Shown: in pieces, positions 12,152-14,076 of the stretch
Numbering within the stretch: the stretch's first letter is position 1
Layout: every line of letters begins with the position of its first letter
DNA from: Candidatus Saliniplasma halalkaliphilum
GTDB taxonomy: Archaea; Thermoplasmatota; Thermoplasmata; Halarchaeoplasmatales; Halarchaeoplasmataceae
DNA: 14,076 bases
NCBI GenBank assembly: GCA_019594235.1
Contig: JAFDTG010000035.1
Coordinates: forward strand, 1 to 14,076
Direction: 5' to 3'
The notes under the pieces: generated by a model
Database searches by the model: none
What the model saw: only the letters and a program-made list of their open reading frames with translations
What the model was told of the DNA's origin: nothing
Position numbers and translations under genes: made by a program

Positions 12152-13227
12152 TGAAAATCGTAAAAACCATGATGATGGAACTTAAAAACAGTTGGAGGGG
12201 TTATGGACTGTTTATTCTTGTAGTAATTCTACTCATCGGTGGATTCACACAAGCATTTCCGGCTTTCAGCGAGGCATTTGAGGATGAACTGGATGGATCA
12301 GAGAATATCGAAGTAGATGTAGTGGAAGATGGGGGAGGTGTGATCGTAAGGTTGTCATGGGTAGAGATCGACGATGCTGAGAATTACACTTTGTTGGTTG
12401 GGGCGAGTCCTCAAATGATAGTACCTATAGATCGAGTTGATGGCATACAAGAAATGCATTACGAATATTATACACCATATGATGAAGATGGTAGTATGCC
12501 AGAAACATATTTTGCGGTAGTGGCCGTATCCGGGGAAGAGAGAGAAAATGAGTTTGTAGGCATGGAGACTAACATCGATAGAAGGAGTCCTTTGGAGGAG
12601 TTGTGGGGCATGGATTATGGGGATATACAGGGATTCATTTCTGTGTTGTGGGACATGTGGTGGTTTCTGCTAATAGGTTTGTACGTAGGTTACATCTCCG
12701 TGAACAGTGTTTCTAAAGATTTCGAAGAAGACCGGATGGATATCCTTTTATCGAAACCTATTTCACGTAAACAGTACCTGCTGGAGAAATTCTCACTGGT
12801 TGCAGGATATACACTATTCCTTATGATCATCGCTGGATTAGTTCTGATAGGTTCGGTCTATTCCGTCGGAGAATTGGGTAATGTTACTTCTTCGGCATTG
12901 GTGCTTTCAGCAGTACTCTCCTGGCCTGTTTTTTTGGTGATAATTGCTTTCTCTATTTTAGCTGCCGTTTATCTAGAGGATTCAAAAAAGGCCATGGGAT
13001 TGTCATTCATATTCATATTAGTCGAATTTGGCATTCATCTAGTAGGAGATATATCAGATTCTCTTAAACACGTTAGACCTTATACGATAATTTCTTACTG
13101 GGACCATGAAGCTGCTCTTTACGGAGAAGCAATCAGTCTTGTTGATGTCGGATTCTTGATAGTGATCGCTGTAGTCATATTTGTGGTGACTTTGAAGCTG
13201 TTTGAAAGAAAAGATATTCCAACCTGA
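12151..13227 (+). CDS. ABC-2 type permease with a fibronectin-III-like extracytoplasmic insert
   Basis: A 358-aa permease. The first membrane helix (about 17-37) is followed by an unusually large loop (about 40-165), then membrane segments near 165-185, 215-238, 250-274, 281-299 and 332-350. The loop contains GGGVIVRLSWVEIDDAENYT (61-80), with W70 and Y79 placed as in fibronectin-III strands B and C, and TYFAVVAVSGEE (119-130), as in strands F and G. It is thus a likely FN3-like domain facing outward, perhaps binding substrate or surface polymer. The cytoplasmic DRMDILLSKPISRKQYLLEK (194-213) is the usual ABC-2 coupling region. GGAGG at 12137-12141 and a TGATG overlap with the ATPase gene support ATG 12151 and coupled translation. 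The neighbouring gene is its paralogue. Confidence 0.85.
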   Translation: MKIVKTMMMELKNSWRGYGLFILVVILLIGGFTQAFPAFSEAFEDELDGSENIEVDVVEDGGGVIVRLSWVEIDDAENYTLLVGASPQMIVPIDRVDGIQEMHYEYYTPYDEDGSMPETYFAVVAVSGEERENEFVGMETNIDRRSPLEELWGMDYGDIQGFISVLWDMWWFLLIGLYVGYISVNSVSKDFEEDRMDILLSKPISRKQYLLEKFSLVAGYTLFLMIIAGLVLIGSVYSVGELGNVTSSALVLSAVLSWPVFLVIIAFSILAAVYLEDSKKAMGLSFIFILVEFGIHLVGDISDSLKHVRPYTIISYWDHEAALYGEAISLVDVGFLIVIAVVIFVVTLKLFERKDIPT

Positions 13228-13231
13228 GATT

Positions 13232-13243
13232 ATATCATGATAT
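13232..13243. promoter_or_regulatory. 12-bp perfect palindrome upstream of the second permease
   Basis: ATATCATGATAT is fully self-complementary and lies 4 nt after the first permease stop and about 13 nt before the TATA box at 13257. It could be a binding site for a dimeric regulator, but being short and AT-rich it may be chance. Confidence 0.3.
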
Positions 13244-13256
13244 GTAAAATTCGATG

Positions 13257-13264
13257 TATAAATA
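13257..13264 (+). promoter_or_regulatory. TATA box of the second permease gene
   Basis: TATAAATA, identical to the box of the TetR operon, predicts a transcription start near 13288. The second permease could thus be transcribed separately as well as from the operon promoter. Confidence 0.55.
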
Positions 13265-13274
13265 AAAAGATCCG

Positions 13275-13292
13275 CCTTGGATCAATTCAAGG
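13275..13292. promoter_or_regulatory. Inverted repeat reaching into the Shine-Dalgarno
   Basis: CCTTGGATCAATTCAAGG has 5-bp arms CCTTG/CAAGG separated by 8 nt. The right arm overlaps the first bases of GGAGGTGA (13291-13298), and GATCC/GGATC at 13269-13283 is a competing overlapping repeat. It covers the predicted transcription start, so it could act as an operator or, in longer transcripts from upstream, as a weak hairpin masking the ribosome-binding site. Confidence 0.4.
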
Positions 13293-13303
13293 AGGTGAGA
13301 ACC

Positions 13304-14076
13304 TTGAAAGGTAGGACTATCTTGATGGAGTTCCAGAAGGGTTGGAAAGGTTTTACGATCTTTATCTTGATCGTTGTCATAGTCACTGGAGGTATGGCAC
13401 AGTTATTTCCTGCAATAACCGAAACCTTTGAGGAGGATAAATTAGAGGGAGAAGAATTGGTACATCTGGAAACTGAAGAAGACATTATACATCTATCATG
13501 GGTCAGAGTAGAGAGAGCTCAGGAATACGTGGTGATCGAAGATATAGCATCCCATATGGCCACCTCATGGGAAGTTAATAGAACAAATGAGAACAGTACC
13601 GTCATCCAGCGTTCAGAAGATGAGGAAAGGTACTTCGCTGTAATAGCTGTCATAGATGATGAAAAGGTTCCCGTAGGTATGGCTTCCACGGTTGAAAGAA
13701 AAGATATGTTGGAAGAGATGATGGACACACCCTACTTCAGGATGTTCACTGCCGGAAGACCTGATTTACGCATGGACGAGATGGAGGGATTCTTATCAGT
13801 AGAAGTGTACAGCTGGTGGATGCTTTTAGTCGGGGTGTACTTAGGTTATCTCTCAGTTAAAAGTATAACCGACGATTACGAAGAAAGTAGGATGGATATC
13901 ATATTCTCAACACCCTTGTCTAGAAAACAGTATCTGTTAGAAAAATTCTCTGCGTTAGCACTCTTCACTTTGTTGCTGTTGGTTCTTTCTGGTCTAGTTC
14001 TGACTTTGTCAGTGTACTCCGTTGGTGCGTCTGAAGGACTTGATTTTGAAACATATCTCGTTTCGATCGTTATATC
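13304..14076 (+). CDS. Second ABC-2 type permease with FN3-like insert, 3' end outside window
   Basis: Open for 257 codons from TTG 13304 to the window edge, with no stop. The TTG follows a perfect GGAGGTGA (13291-13298) by 5 nt, which fixes this unusual start. The protein is a paralogue of the preceding permease: helix 1 near 16-36, a large outward loop (about 38-165), and membrane segments near 168-187 and 215-240. The motif SRMDIIFSTPLSRKQYLLEK (195-214) parallels the first permease's coupling region. The loop again looks FN3-like: HLSWVRVERAQEYVV (63-77, W66 and Y75) and RYFAVIAVIDDEK (109-121). It is likely to pair with the first permease as a heterodimer served by the same ATPase, or with a further ATPase beyond the window. 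The C-terminal helices are not visible. Confidence 0.85.
   Translation, partial: MKGRTILMEFQKGWKGFTIFILIVVIVTGGMAQLFPAITETFEEDKLEGEELVHLETEEDIIHLSWVRVERAQEYVVIEDIASHMATSWEVNRTNENSTVIQRSEDEERYFAVIAVIDDEKVPVGMASTVERKDMLEEMMDTPYFRMFTAGRPDLRMDEMEGFLSVEVYSWWMLLVGVYLGYLSVKSITDDYEESRMDIIFSTPLSRKQYLLEKFSALALFTLLLLVLSGLVLTLSVYSVGASEGLDFETYLVSIVI

Overview
The window looks like a chromosomal segment of an archaeon, most likely a euryarchaeon. Evidence: an archaeal-type GspE/TadA ATPase followed by a double-domain TadC/ArlJ-like membrane protein; a tungsten/molybdenum aldehyde ferredoxin oxidoreductase (AOR) with MoaD-like partners; TATA boxes about 24-31 nt upstream of start codons, with several apparently leaderless genes; and Shine-Dalgarno sites mainly inside operons. 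Proteins are acidic and AT-leaning codons (AGA/AGG, ATA) are common. I cannot name the lineage with confidence.

Layout. Positions 1-120 hold the N-terminus of a SAM methyltransferase on the minus strand; everything else is on the plus strand. It is divergent from a Bud32/RIO-like kinase-fold protein (169-1011), which is followed by a five-helix membrane protein of the small multidrug export/DedA-like type (1020-1583). Next comes a scarred region. A decayed fragment of a Cys-rich gene (1596-1739), an intact SagB-type nitroreductase (1875-2603) and a leftover 3' tail of the membrane gene (2719-2748) precede the intact Cys-rich gene (2803-3318). The junction 'end of membrane gene / start of Cys-rich gene' therefore occurs twice, flanking the nitroreductase. 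The Cys-rich gene heads a type IV pilus/secretion-like operon with the ATPase (3341-5044) and the TadC-like platform (5037-7025). No pilin or prepilin peptidase is present in the window.

From 7094 an AOR (7094-8833) is followed by two beta-grasp MoaD/ThiS-like genes: one ends in Gly-Gly-Gly, the other lacks the diglycine tail. A class I PLP aminotransferase follows (9479-10549). AOR and aminotransferase could in principle lie in one amino/2-oxo acid to aldehyde pathway, but the sequence does not prove a shared substrate.

The last third is a regulated ABC-2 exporter locus. A TetR-family repressor lies behind a strong TATA box and a perfect 17-bp palindrome that overlaps the predicted transcription start. 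It is followed by an ABC ATPase, an ABC-2 permease, and a second paralogous permease that has its own promoter and runs off the window. Both permeases carry a fibronectin-III-like extracytoplasmic insert between the first and second membrane segments, which is the most unusual protein architecture here.

No tRNA, rRNA, CRISPR array, insertion sequence or replication origin was recognised.
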